A stretch of 31,896 nt of DNA, from contig CAJUGC010000012.1 in NCBI GenBank assembly GCA_910585955.1, positions 29,023 through 60,918 of the forward strand, written 5' to 3'. Numbering within the stretch: the stretch's first letter is position 1; every line of letters begins with the position of its first letter. Both the position numbers and the translations under genes were made by a program. The notes under the pieces are model-generated. The model was not told the DNA's origin. It saw only the letters and a list, made by a program, of their open reading frames with translations, and searched no databases. This document shows, piece after piece, positions 14,847 to 23,234 of the stretch. This DNA comes from an uncultured Christensenella sp. Its GTDB lineage: Bacteria; Bacillota; Clostridia; Christensenellales; Pumilibacteraceae.

Positions 14847-15599
14847 ATGAAATTAGATAAGGTTATAGCAACTCGTTCCGACAAGACCATTTATCGCGAC
14901 GGCGACGTGATTATCAAAGTTTTCGAAAAGGACAAGAAAAAGTCCGATGTCTTAAACGAAGCGCTCAATCAAGCGCGTGTAGAAGAAAGCGGCGTGCAAA
15001 TTCCGAGGATTCTTGACGTGACTTGTCTCGAGGACGGTCGTTGGGCGATATCAATGGACTATATTCCCGGCAAAACTCTTGCGGAACTTATTGCGGAAAA
15101 TCCAGATAGGCAGGAAGAGTACCTCGAAAAGTTTGTTGACTTGCAGCTTGAAATGCACACTCACAAAGTGCCCCTTCTCAATAAACTCAAAGACAAAATG
15201 TCTCGTAAGATTTCCGAAACCAAGCTCAGCGCTACCGTAAGGTACGAGCTAAACGTCAGGCTTGAAAGTATGCCTAAGCATACGAAGCTTTGCCACGGGG
15301 ATTTTAACCCGAGTAACGTAATAATTCGTGACGACGGAAAGGCGTTCATAATCGACTGGGCTCATGCGACGCAAGGCAACGCGAGTGCGGACGCCGCAAG
15401 AACTTATCTCATGTTCAGCCTCAACAACGGCAAGGAAATTGCGGATAAATATCTTTCGATTTTCTGTGCAAAAAGCGACACCGCAAAGCAGTATGTCACG
15501 AAGTGGTTGCCTATTGTTGCGGCTTCGCAATCCGTCAAGGGCAAGACGGAAGAGCAAGAATTCCTTGCTAAGTGGATCGACGTCGTAGAATACGAGTAA
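14847..15599 (+). CDS. APH-family (aminoglycoside phosphotransferase-fold) kinase of unknown substrate
   Basis: A 250-residue protein with an APH/choline-kinase fold. It has a lysine in 'VIIKVFEKD' (about 22-30), an 'SMDYIPGKTL' hinge, catalytic loop 'CHGDFNPSN' (D about 152) and metal-binding 'IIDWAHA' (D about 171). Strong AAGGAGG precedes the start, 13 bases after adhE, and a terminator follows, so it is the last gene of the rex-adhE unit. Family members phosphorylate small molecules (aminoglycosides, choline, fructosamine, homoserine). The operon position suggests a metabolic rather than resistance role. Confidence 0.85.
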   Translation: MKLDKVIATRSDKTIYRDGDVIIKVFEKDKKKSDVLNEALNQARVEESGVQIPRILDVTCLEDGRWAISMDYIPGKTLAELIAENPDRQEEYLEKFVDLQLEMHTHKVPLLNKLKDKMSRKISETKLSATVRYELNVRLESMPKHTKLCHGDFNPSNVIIRDDGKAFIIDWAHATQGNASADAARTYLMFSLNNGKEIADKYLSIFCAKSDTAKQYVTKWLPIVAASQSVKGKTEEQEFLAKWIDVVEYE

Positions 15600-15624
15600 G
15601 ATACGATTTTCGGTATAATTAATC

Positions 15625-15655
15625 AAAAGACCTGCCTTGGCGGCGGGTCTTTTTA
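15625..15655 (+). terminator. Intrinsic terminator of the rex-adhE-kinase unit
   Basis: An 11-bp stem, AAAGACCTGCC (15626-15636) with GGCGGGTCTTT (15642-15652), one G-U pair, five-base loop, ending in a run of T (15650-15654). Confidence 0.88.
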
Positions 15656-15665
15656 TATATAACGC

Positions 15666-15695
15666 TTGCAAAATGTGGTAGCCGTATGCTATAAT
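15666..15695 (+). promoter_or_regulatory. Extended -10 promoter of the two-component operon
   Basis: TTGCAA (15666-15671), an 18-base spacer, and TATAAT (15690-15695) preceded by TGC, an extended -10. Predicted start near 15702, about 140 bases before the response-regulator ATG. Confidence 0.78.
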
Positions 15696-15704
15696 ACATA
15701 CAGG

Positions 15705-15722
15705 CGAAACAAATTTGTTTCG
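15705..15722 (+). promoter_or_regulatory. Perfect 18-bp palindrome downstream of the promoter, probable operator
   Basis: CGAAACAAATTTGTTTCG is a perfect palindrome lying a few bases after the predicted transcription start. A dimeric repressor bound here would block the promoter. OmpR-type regulators, such as the one encoded in this operon, usually bind direct repeats, so an unlinked dimeric regulator is more likely. No T-tract follows, so it is not a terminator. Confidence 0.6.
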
Positions 15723-15842
15723 ATGTGATTTGCGTACTTCCGCGCTTAAGGCACGGACTATTCATTGCAATACTTCGCAAAAAAGTTCTTGCGAGCAAAT
15801 TTTGTTTGTTCTGTGGCAGAATATAACGCAGACGGAGGAACT

Positions 15843-16529
15843 ATGGCAGAATACAAAATACTTATAGTCGACGATGACGATAATATTTGTCAGCTTTTAA
15901 AGCTCTACCTTGTGAAAGAAGGATTTTCCACGGAAATTTGCAATAACGGATTAGACGCCGTTAAGGCCGTCGGAAAGGAAACGTACGATATGATTTTGCT
16001 TGATATCATGATGCCCGGTATGGACGGTTATGATACGCTTTCCGCAATAAGAAAAGTGTCGAGCGTTCCCGTGATCATGGTTTCGGCTAAAGGCGAACCT
16101 ATGGATAAAATAGGCGGACTCGATACGGGAGCGGACGATTACGTCACTAAGCCTTTCGAACCGCAGGAGTTGATTTCGCGTATACGGGCCGTTTTGAGGA
16201 GAATAAAGCCTGCGCGCGAAGAAGCGAAAAAAGATGTTTCTATCGGAAATTTATATATCGATATATCCAATTATATAGTAAAAGTCGACGATAGAAAAAT
16301 AGATATGCCGCCAAAGGAAATAGAGCTTTTGTATTATCTTGCTACGCATCCTATGCGAGTTTTTACGCGCGAGCAATTGCTTAAAGGAGTATGGGACAGT
16401 GATTATAAAGGTGATACGAGAACGGTTGACGTGCATATAAAGCGAATACGCGAGAAGCTCGGAGAAGGAAAAAATTGGAGTTTGGAAACGGTTTGGCGCG
16501 TCGGATATAAATTCGAGGTTACTCAGTAG
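15843..16529 (+). CDS. OmpR/PhoB-family response regulator
   Basis: A 228-residue protein. The receiver domain has the acidic pocket DDDD (10-13), phospho-acceptor D54 in 'LLDIMMPGMDG', T/S in 'MVSAKG' and K in 'VTKPFEP'. The C-terminal winged helix ('PKEIELLYYLATHPMRVFTREQLL', 'TRTVDVHIKRIREKLG', 'WRVGYKFE') binds DNA. ATG 15843 has GGAGG seven bases upstream; the 26-residue upstream in-frame extension lies in the leader and is rejected. The histidine kinase begins at the base after its stop. Confidence 0.95.
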   Translation: MAEYKILIVDDDDNICQLLKLYLVKEGFSTEICNNGLDAVKAVGKETYDMILLDIMMPGMDGYDTLSAIRKVSSVPVIMVSAKGEPMDKIGGLDTGADDYVTKPFEPQELISRIRAVLRRIKPAREEAKKDVSIGNLYIDISNYIVKVDDRKIDMPPKEIELLYYLATHPMRVFTREQLLKGVWDSDYKGDTRTVDVHIKRIREKLGEGKNWSLETVWRVGYKFEVTQ

Positions 16530-17600
16530 ATGAAAATTTTTTCGAGCTTCGTATTTCGATTGATTCTTTTTTTTGTGTTGTTTTTTTCGTCGGTGTTTTT
16601 TCCGCTGTTTTTTCTTTTGCCTCTTATGACAAACAGAAATTATGTGCTACTCGGCGTCCTGATAGCAATAATTGCTATTCTCGAAATAATACTCTTTGTT
16701 TTTATTTGTATCGAAACGTATACGAAGCCCATATCTCGCATAAACGATGCTGCCAAAAAGCTCACCATGGGCGAATACGATACGAGTGTGAATTTGAAAC
16801 ATGTCGACAAGGACTTAAAGAACCTCTCCATAAACATAAATAACATTGCAAACGAATTTGAAAATATGGAGCAAGTGCGTAAGTCGTTCGTGTCGAATGC
16901 GTCTCACGAACTTCGCTCGCCGCTCACTTCTATGCAGGGATTTTTGCGAGCGATGCTCGACGGAACGATAGAAGATAAGGATAGGAATAAATATCTCGAA
17001 ATCGTTTTAAGCGAAACGAGACGGCTCAGTTCTCTTATAAATTCCATGCTTGATTTATCGCGCCTCGAATCCGGAGCGAACCCGCTTACTTTAAGCGCAT
17101 TCGACATAAACGCGCTAATTGAACAAGTGATAGAAAAGATCACTCCAAATCTCATCACAAAGAATATAAGTTGTCGTGTGGATTTCGTGAGAAATGAAAG
17201 TATGGTTTATGCGGACAAGGAAAAGATTACGCAAGTTCTCGTAAACATCATAGACAATGCCGTCAAATATTCGCCGGACAGATCGGAAATATATATAACC
17301 ACTCATATACACGGACGAAAAATATATGTAGCGGTAAAAGACAGAGGCGTAGGGATAAGCAAAAAAGAGCAAATGCTTATTTGGGACAGGTTCTATATGG
17401 CAGACAAGGCGAGAACTCCCGTCAAAAGCAAAGGTACCGGTCTCGGATTGTCGATTGTCAAAAAAATCATAGACGACCATAAAGAAGCGATATGGGTGGA
17501 AAGCGCTAAAGGGACAGGCGCGACATTCATATTTACTTTGACAATGTTCGATACGGTGAAGAATAAGGTCAGGAATGTGCCGACAGAGGATTTGACATGA
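16530..17600 (+). CDS. Sensor histidine kinase with almost no extracellular domain
   Basis: A 356-residue protein with two membrane helices (about 8-32 and 38-61) joined by only about five residues, then a HAMP-like linker (about 62-112). The DHp domain has H126 in 'SNASHELRSPLTSMQG'. The ATPase domain has N-box N243 ('NIIDNAVKYSP'), G1 'DRGVGI' (271-276), F-box 'WDRFYM' and G2 'KGTGLGLS' (301-308). With no sensory loop it probably detects a signal in the membrane or through a partner protein, as in intramembrane-sensing kinases. It overlaps the cysteine desulfurase start by 4 bases. Confidence 0.94.
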   Translation: MKIFSSFVFRLILFFVLFFSSVFFPLFFLLPLMTNRNYVLLGVLIAIIAILEIILFVFICIETYTKPISRINDAAKKLTMGEYDTSVNLKHVDKDLKNLSININNIANEFENMEQVRKSFVSNASHELRSPLTSMQGFLRAMLDGTIEDKDRNKYLEIVLSETRRLSSLINSMLDLSRLESGANPLTLSAFDINALIEQVIEKITPNLITKNISCRVDFVRNESMVYADKEKITQVLVNIIDNAVKYSPDRSEIYITTHIHGRKIYVAVKDRGVGISKKEQMLIWDRFYMADKARTPVKSKGTGLGLSIVKKIIDDHKEAIWVESAKGTGATFIFTLTMFDTVKNKVRNVPTEDLT

Positions 17601-18715
17601 TATATTTGGATAATGCCGCCACGACAAAACCGTCATTGGGAACTTTGGAAATGGCGAAAAGAATACTCGAAAAGGATTTTTACAATCCCTCCGCACTGTA
17701 CTATCGCGCGCTCGAGATAAAGAAAGAAATCGACCTTTCTCGGGCGCGTATAGCGGAAAAACTCGTATGCAAGCCGAGCGAAATAGTGTTTACGTCCGGT
17801 GCGTCCGAGTCGAATAATTGGGCTGTCGCAAGCGGTTTCAAAAACAAACGCGGTAATATTGTCATATCTTACGGGGAACATCCGTCGGTTTACGAACCTG
17901 TAATGCTTTTAAAAGGTAAAGGCGTCGATGTTCGAGTAATTCCGCTTTTAAGCGACGGAAGAATCGATGTGGGACGATTGGAGCAAAGCGTAGACAAGAA
18001 TACGTCCTTTGTGTCCGTCATTCATGCGAGCAATGAGACGGGCGTAGTGAACGATGTGAATGCGTTGGCGAGGTTGGTCAAACAAAAAAATCCGAAAGTT
18101 GTATTTCATTCGGACGGTGTGCAAGCGTTTTGCAAGATCCCCGTTTGTTTGGAGGATAGCGGTATAGACTTATACAGCATAAGCGCGCACAAGATAGGCG
18201 GATTAAAAGGGGCGGGAGCGCTGTATATCGGAAGCGGTCTTAATATTTCGCCTCTTATCGTTGGCGGAGGGCAGGAGAGAAATTTACGTTCGGGAACGGA
18301 AAACGTGATTAGTATTTTGTCGTTTAAAACGGCAATCGACGACTTTGATGAGAAAGCCGTTTCTGAGCTGTATGATTATGCGATTTGTCGTCTGTCGGCA
18401 ATAGACGATGTTAAAGTAAACGGAAACAACGAGTATTCGAGCAGGTTCGTAATTTCGGTGGGGGTAGCTGGAGTAAAATCGGAGGTCTTACAGCATATTC
18501 TCAGCGATGCGGGCGTTCTTGTAGGGACGGGATCTGCTTGTTCGTCGAAAGCTAAGAAAAACCGTACGCTTGAGTCTATGGGTATTGACAAACATTATAT
18601 CGACGGGAATATCAGAATAAGTTTATCGCCGAGTAATACGATGGAAGAAATGAAAACGGCAATGGATATTTTATCCGATTCGATATGTGAATTGAGGAGA
18701 AAGATAAATGGATAA
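17597..18715 (+). CDS. Cysteine desulfurase (NifS/IscS family, ThiI partner type)
   Basis: A 372-residue PLP enzyme that takes sulfur from cysteine as a persulfide. Seen: 'IYLDNAATTKPS' at the start, H95 in 'GEHPSVYE', the Schiff-base lysine K199 in 'SISAHKIGG', and persulfide C315 in 'GTGSACSS'. It lies directly before thiI with an 8-base overlap, so it is probably the dedicated sulfur donor for 4-thiouridine, like NifZ of Bacillus. GAGG lies 6-8 bases before the start, inside the kinase gene. Confidence 0.94.
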   Translation: MIYLDNAATTKPSLGTLEMAKRILEKDFYNPSALYYRALEIKKEIDLSRARIAEKLVCKPSEIVFTSGASESNNWAVASGFKNKRGNIVISYGEHPSVYEPVMLLKGKGVDVRVIPLLSDGRIDVGRLEQSVDKNTSFVSVIHASNETGVVNDVNALARLVKQKNPKVVFHSDGVQAFCKIPVCLEDSGIDLYSISAHKIGGLKGAGALYIGSGLNISPLIVGGGQERNLRSGTENVISILSFKTAIDDFDEKAVSELYDYAICRLSAIDDVKVNGNNEYSSRFVISVGVAGVKSEVLQHILSDAGVLVGTGSACSSKAKKNRTLESMGIDKHYIDGNIRISLSPSNTMEEMKTAMDILSDSICELRRKING

Positions 18716-19865
18716 CATAATTGTGCTTCGTTATGGGGAACTCTATTTGAAAGGCAAAAACAGGGGCTTTTTCGAGCGTCTGCTTATCGGCAATATAAAA
18801 AGTAAGCTTGAAAAGTTCAAGTGCGAGCTTATTTGTCACAGAGGCAGATATGAAGTCGTCGGTTACAAAAAAGAAGATGAGCCAAGGATAGTAAGCGCGT
18901 TAAAGACTGTATTCGGACTTAAGTCTTTAAGTGTTGCGCAAAAAGTTCCTTCGGATCTTGGTGTTATGTCAGACATGATATCAAAGAGGCTGCCTGAAAA
19001 AGGGAGTTTTAAGATAGAGACGCATAGAGCCGATAAGACTTTTCCTCTTACATCTCCGCAAGTTTCCGCAGCTATAGGCGAGAAAATTATCGAAGAAAAT
19101 TCCGATCTTAACGTGGATCTTCATGATCCCGATATTATCGTAAACGTGGATATACGCGAAGATAAGAGCACTTATATTTACACGAAAAAAGAAGAATGTG
19201 TCGGAGGTATGCCGGTCGGTTGCGCGGGAAAAGGATTGTTGATGCTTTCGGGCGGGATAGACAGTCCGGTAAGCGGTTATATGCTTGCAAAGCGTGGTCT
19301 TTCGCTTGACGCAATACATTTTCATTCCTATCCTTATACGAGCGAGCAAGCAAAGGATAAAGTTATAGAGCTTGCAAAGATTATGTCTGATTATTGCGGG
19401 CACATGAATCTCATTATTGTGCCTTTTACAAAAATTCAGGAGGCTATTCACGAAAAATGCAATTCCGAATTTATGATCACCATAGTTCGCCGTTTTATGA
19501 TGCGAATTGCGGAAAAAGTGGCATTTTTCAGAGATTGCGGTTGCATTGTGAACGGAGAAAGTCTCGGACAAGTTGCAAGTCAGACTTTACAAAGTATTAC
19601 GGTAACAAACGACGTCGTCAAATCGATGCCCGTTTTTCGTCCTCTTATCGGTATGGATAAGCAGGAGATAATCGATATATCGCTTAAAATCGGAACGTAC
19701 GAAACGTCCATTTTGCCGTATGAGGATTGTTGTACGGTCTTTATGCCGGAAAGTCCCGTTACGAAGCCTACTATAGTTAGAGCGGAAAATGAAGAGCGGA
19801 AAATGGGGAATTTCGAAAAACTAATCGAAGAAGCCCTCGATAATCTCGAAATTATCAAAGTCTAA
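18708..19865 (+). CDS. thiI: tRNA 4-thiouridine synthetase ThiI (no rhodanese domain)
   Basis: A 385-residue protein that adenylates and thiolates U8 of tRNA and may also supply sulfur for thiamin. The N-terminal ferredoxin-like and THUMP domains cover about 1-165; the PP-loop SGGIDSPVSG is at 181-190, followed by 'GESLGQVASQTLQSI'. It ends where Bacillus-type ThiI ends and lacks the C-terminal rhodanese domain of Escherichia coli ThiI, consistent with direct sulfur transfer from the adjacent desulfurase. GAGGAG precedes the start. Its last 45 bases overlap the convergent penicillin-binding protein gene. Confidence 0.95.
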   Translation: MDNIIVLRYGELYLKGKNRGFFERLLIGNIKSKLEKFKCELICHRGRYEVVGYKKEDEPRIVSALKTVFGLKSLSVAQKVPSDLGVMSDMISKRLPEKGSFKIETHRADKTFPLTSPQVSAAIGEKIIEENSDLNVDLHDPDIIVNVDIREDKSTYIYTKKEECVGGMPVGCAGKGLLMLSGGIDSPVSGYMLAKRGLSLDAIHFHSYPYTSEQAKDKVIELAKIMSDYCGHMNLIIVPFTKIQEAIHEKCNSEFMITIVRRFMMRIAEKVAFFRDCGCIVNGESLGQVASQTLQSITVTNDVVKSMPVFRPLIGMDKQEIIDISLKIGTYETSILPYEDCCTVFMPESPVTKPTIVRAENEERKMGNFEKLIEEALDNLEIIKV

Positions 19866-21833
19866 GTTAAGCAGTTCGTCGTAGTACGAATAATCTCCGT
19901 ATTGAGGAGTGGAGTATTCCGTCGGCAAATTTCTTTCTGCAAACCATTCGCAAATCTTGTCTTTGATAGGCACGTCTTTTCCGGCCAACAATACGACGTG
20001 ATTTTCTTTTAAAGCTACGCTGTCGATATATCGGCACTTTACGCTGTCCGGTTTAACGAAATCGGTCTTGTCTCCGAGTAAATTCAGGACTTTTTTTGCA
20101 ATAGGGCAAGCGGTGTTGCTTGCGGTAATATCGTTCGACATTTTGCTGTCGCCGACCCAAACTCCTATTGTGTATTTCGGAGTGTAAGCAATGCAGTATA
20201 TATCGGTGTTACCATCTGAATTGCCGACCGTACCTGTTTTGGCGCACACGTTTCCGAAGTTGGAAAGCGCGCTTGCCGTGCCTTTTGAAGCGCAATCTTT
20301 CAGCATGGTATTTACGAGAAATGCGGTATCGTCGCCCATTGCAGTATTGCTGTGTCGGCTGTCCGAATATATGAGATTGCCTTCTTCGTCGGCAATATAC
20401 CGTATGGAATTTCCTTCGAGGTATCTGCCGTTTCTTGCAAGTGTTCCGTATGCGTCTACAAGCTGTTGAAGAGTTGTGCCTTCTGTCATTCCGCCGAGAG
20501 CCAAAGCAAGATTGTTATCCGATTTTGCAAATTCGATTCCCATCTGCGAACACAATTTCTTGGAATATTCGATTCCGCTTGTCTTTAAAAGTTTTATGGC
20601 GGGAATGTTTAGCGAACGCGCAAGAGCTTCTCTTGCATCCACCCATCCGTAATATCTGTTTCTGTAATTCGACGGTTTGTAATCGCCGAATTCTTCCGGC
20701 GCGTCATATATCGGGGAGCAGACGTATATGTCGCCTTTTTCGATTGCTGGCGCGTATGAAATCAACGGTTTTATGGTGGAACCGGGTTGTCTTTTCATAT
20801 ATGCGAGATTGTTGTCCTTGAAACTTGCGTCTCCTATAATTCGTCCGTTTTCATTTCGAATTACAGCGATGTGGGCGTCGCTATCTTTTGGGATATTTGA
20901 TTGAAGGATTATATTTTTCAGAGATTCGTTCAGTTCTTTATCATAGTATGTGGCGATGGTAAGACGTTTTGAAAGCAATTGTTTTTTACTTAAATTCAGA
21001 ATCTTTCTTGCGTCTCTTATTACGCTGTTTAAATACTGGCAGACCCGAGAATTTTCCGTTTCGATTTCGAGAGGTTCCGCAATCGCTTTATCGTATGTTG
21101 TTTTGTCGATCTTATTATTGTCCAACATGGCTTTTAAAACGAGATTTCGTCTTTTGACGGAGTTTTCGGGGTTGATATAAGGATTGTATCTTGACGGATT
21201 GTTGATAATGCCTGCTATAAGCGCGCTTTGCGTGAGAGAAAGCTCGCAAGGTTTTTTGTCGAAAAAAATGCGGGCGGCCGTCGTAATGCCGTATAGATTG
21301 TCGCCGAAATAAAGCATATTCAAATACATTTCAAGTATTTCGTTTTTGCTGTACTTTCGTTCGAGTTCTTTGGCTATTCTTATCTCTTTAATTTTGCGGC
21401 TGATTTTCTTGTCGGAACTTAGGTGAGTGTTTTTAATGAGCTGTTGGCTGATAGTGGACGCACCTTCTTTAAATGAAAAAGACTTAATGTTATCTATTAT
21501 TGCGCCGCCGATACGAACGTAGTCTACGCCGCGGTGTTTATAAAAGCGTTTGTCTTCAATGGAGACGAATGCGTCTATCGTGTGTTGTGGAATTTCCGTT
21601 ATCGGAGTATAGCTTCTGTTTGCGTCATAAACGGTGTCCGAAATGTAATTGCCGTCGGAATCGAGAAAATTAAGCGCTTTTTCGGTTTTGATAAGTCTTG
21701 TTTCGTCAAGGCTTTCCCAACCGTGAATTTTAAAATTGGGTTCGAGTAGCACAACGGAAAATATAATCGCCGCAACAAGAGCGATACCAAAAGCAAGTGA
21801 TATTTTAAACCATACGCCGTGCCGTTTTTTCAT
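19821..21833 (-). CDS. Class A penicillin-binding protein (transglycosylase/transpeptidase)
   Basis: A 670-residue bifunctional murein synthase. One N-terminal membrane helix (about 9-30) anchors it. The GT51 domain has 'EDKRFYKHRGVDY' and 'GASTISQQLIKN'. The transpeptidase has SxxK in 'RQPGSTIKPLISY', SxN in 'LARSLNIPAIK' and KTG in 'CAKTGTVG'. It polymerises and crosslinks peptidoglycan outside the membrane. ATG 21833 is chosen because a normal anchor follows; an in-frame ATG at 21866 would add 11 residues. Neither has a ribosome binding site, and a possible -10 (TATTAT, 21848-21843) nearly touches the start. Its 3' end overlaps thiI on the other strand. Confidence 0.93.
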   Translation of the reverse strand: MKKRHGVWFKISLAFGIALVAAIIFSVVLLEPNFKIHGWESLDETRLIKTEKALNFLDSDGNYISDTVYDANRSYTPITEIPQHTIDAFVSIEDKRFYKHRGVDYVRIGGAIIDNIKSFSFKEGASTISQQLIKNTHLSSDKKISRKIKEIRIAKELERKYSKNEILEMYLNMLYFGDNLYGITTAARIFFDKKPCELSLTQSALIAGIINNPSRYNPYINPENSVKRRNLVLKAMLDNNKIDKTTYDKAIAEPLEIETENSRVCQYLNSVIRDARKILNLSKKQLLSKRLTIATYYDKELNESLKNIILQSNIPKDSDAHIAVIRNENGRIIGDASFKDNNLAYMKRQPGSTIKPLISYAPAIEKGDIYVCSPIYDAPEEFGDYKPSNYRNRYYGWVDAREALARSLNIPAIKLLKTSGIEYSKKLCSQMGIEFAKSDNNLALALGGMTEGTTLQQLVDAYGTLARNGRYLEGNSIRYIADEEGNLIYSDSRHSNTAMGDDTAFLVNTMLKDCASKGTASALSNFGNVCAKTGTVGNSDGNTDIYCIAYTPKYTIGVWVGDSKMSNDITASNTACPIAKKVLNLLGDKTDFVKPDSVKCRYIDSVALKENHVVLLAGKDVPIKDKICEWFAERNLPTEYSTPQYGDYSYYDELLNLDFDNFEIIEGFFD

Positions 21834-21928
21834 AACTATAGTATAATATACCGCTATTGATTTCATACAAAGACACAAATTTGCTGTACAATTTTATAAT
21901 TATCATGTATAATGTTTTCGGAGGATTT
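21834..21928. promoter_or_regulatory. Divergent promoter region between the PBP gene and miaB
   Basis: These 95 bases hold the starts for both directions. Plus strand: TGTACA (21885-21890), 17 bases, TATAAT (21908-21913), with a second TATAAT at 21895-21900. Minus strand: TTGTAT (21870-21865), 16 bases, TATTAT (21848-21843). The -35 boxes are weak, so the exact pairs are uncertain. Confidence 0.45.
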
Positions 21929-23224
21929 ATGCCTACATATTACATTAAGACATACGGTTGCCAGATGAACGCGCACGAATCCGAAAAGCTTGCGGGGCTT
22001 TTGGAAAGCGGAGGATATTCGGCTGTTTCGGATATGGCTGACGCAGACGTGATTGTATTTAATACTTGTTGCGTCCGCGAGAGCGCGGAAACTCATATAT
22101 TGGGCAATCTCGGTATTGTGAAAAAACTTAAAGAAAAAAGACCTTCGCTTAAAGTCGCAGTCTGCGGTTGCATGACTCAGGCAAATGGAGCAGCCGAAAG
22201 GCTTAAGAAGAGGTGTCCGTTTTTAGATATAATAATCGGAACGCACAATGTTTATAGATTGCTCGACTATCTCGAGTATGTAAAGACCGGCGGTAAGGTT
22301 GTAGATATAACGGATGACAACGGAGAGGTTACGGAAGGAATACCCGTGAAAAGGTTGAATCCCTCGTCGGCGCTCGTTAACATAATGTATGGTTGCGACA
22401 ACTTTTGTTCCTATTGTATAGTGCCTTACGTCCGCGGCAGAGAGCGTAGCCGAGCGCCGTCGGCTGTGTTAAACGACGTAAAGTCGCTTGTGGAAAGAGG
22501 ATATAAAGAAATAATGTTATTGGGACAAAACGTCAATTCTTACAGAAGCGGCGACGTCGATTTTGCAAAACTTCTCGATATGCTTTCCGATATCGATGGG
22601 GAATTTTGGATAAAGTTTATGACTTCTCACCCGAAAGATATATCCGAATCGGTTGTTAAAATCATATCCGAAAAACCGCGGCTTGCGCACTTTATTCATT
22701 TGCCCGTTCAGTCGGGGAGCGACAGAATACTCGGACTTATGAATCGCAAATACACGAAATCCGATTATCTTGATAAGATCGACATGATTAAACGCTATTT
22801 GCCGGACGTATCGCTGTCTTGCGACGTCATGGTCGGATTTCCGACCGAGACCGAAGAAGACTTCGCGGAAACTCTCGACGTTGTAAATCGCGTCGGTTAT
22901 TCCAATCTTTTCTCTTTTATTTATTCGGTCCGAAGCGGTACTCCCGCGGCGGACATGGAGCAAGTGCCGCTTGAGATCAAGAAAGATAGGATAGATAGGC
23001 TTATAAAAGCACAGTTTGAAATTGCAAGCAGATTGGCGAAAGAGAATTTGGGCAAAATATACAGAGTTTTATGCGACGGGGAAGAAAACGGTAAATATGT
23101 AGGTAAAACGCAAACGGATAAAAAAGTGCTTTTTGTTGCCGAAAACCATCCCGTAGGTAAGTTTGTCGATGTGAAAATCACGGAGACGGCAAACAGCAAG
23201 CTGTACGGAATAGAAATACGATAA
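21929..23224 (+). CDS. miaB: tRNA-2-methylthio-N6-dimethylallyladenosine synthase
   Basis: A 431-residue radical-SAM methylthiotransferase acting on i6A37 of tRNA, the product of MiaA encoded four genes on. The N-terminal cluster cysteines are C11 ('YGCQMN'), C47 ('NTC') and C81 ('GCMTQ'). The radical SAM triad C156, C160, C163 is in 'GCDNFCSYCIVPYVRGRERSR'. A C-terminal TRAM domain ends 'VDVKITETANSKLYGIEI'. ATG 21929 has GGAGG six bases upstream; the 24-residue in-frame extension crosses the promoter and is rejected. Confidence 0.96.
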   Translation: MPTYYIKTYGCQMNAHESEKLAGLLESGGYSAVSDMADADVIVFNTCCVRESAETHILGNLGIVKKLKEKRPSLKVAVCGCMTQANGAAERLKKRCPFLDIIIGTHNVYRLLDYLEYVKTGGKVVDITDDNGEVTEGIPVKRLNPSSALVNIMYGCDNFCSYCIVPYVRGRERSRAPSAVLNDVKSLVERGYKEIMLLGQNVNSYRSGDVDFAKLLDMLSDIDGEFWIKFMTSHPKDISESVVKIISEKPRLAHFIHLPVQSGSDRILGLMNRKYTKSDYLDKIDMIKRYLPDVSLSCDVMVGFPTETEEDFAETLDVVNRVGYSNLFSFIYSVRSGTPAADMEQVPLEIKKDRIDRLIKAQFEIASRLAKENLGKIYRVLCDGEENGKYVGKTQTDKKVLFVAENHPVGKFVDVKITETANSKLYGIEIR

Positions 23225-23234
23225 CGGAGTAAAC

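Noticed and set aside
13361..14890. Very long minus-strand open frame (509 codons) opposite adhE
   Set aside because: Shadow of biased codon use in adhE. The protein is His/Arg-rich without domains, has no ribosome binding site, and adhE is unmistakable.
14847..15599. Aminoglycoside resistance gene
   Set aside because: Only the general APH fold is seen. The position in the rex-adhE unit and lack of mobile context argue for a metabolic kinase.
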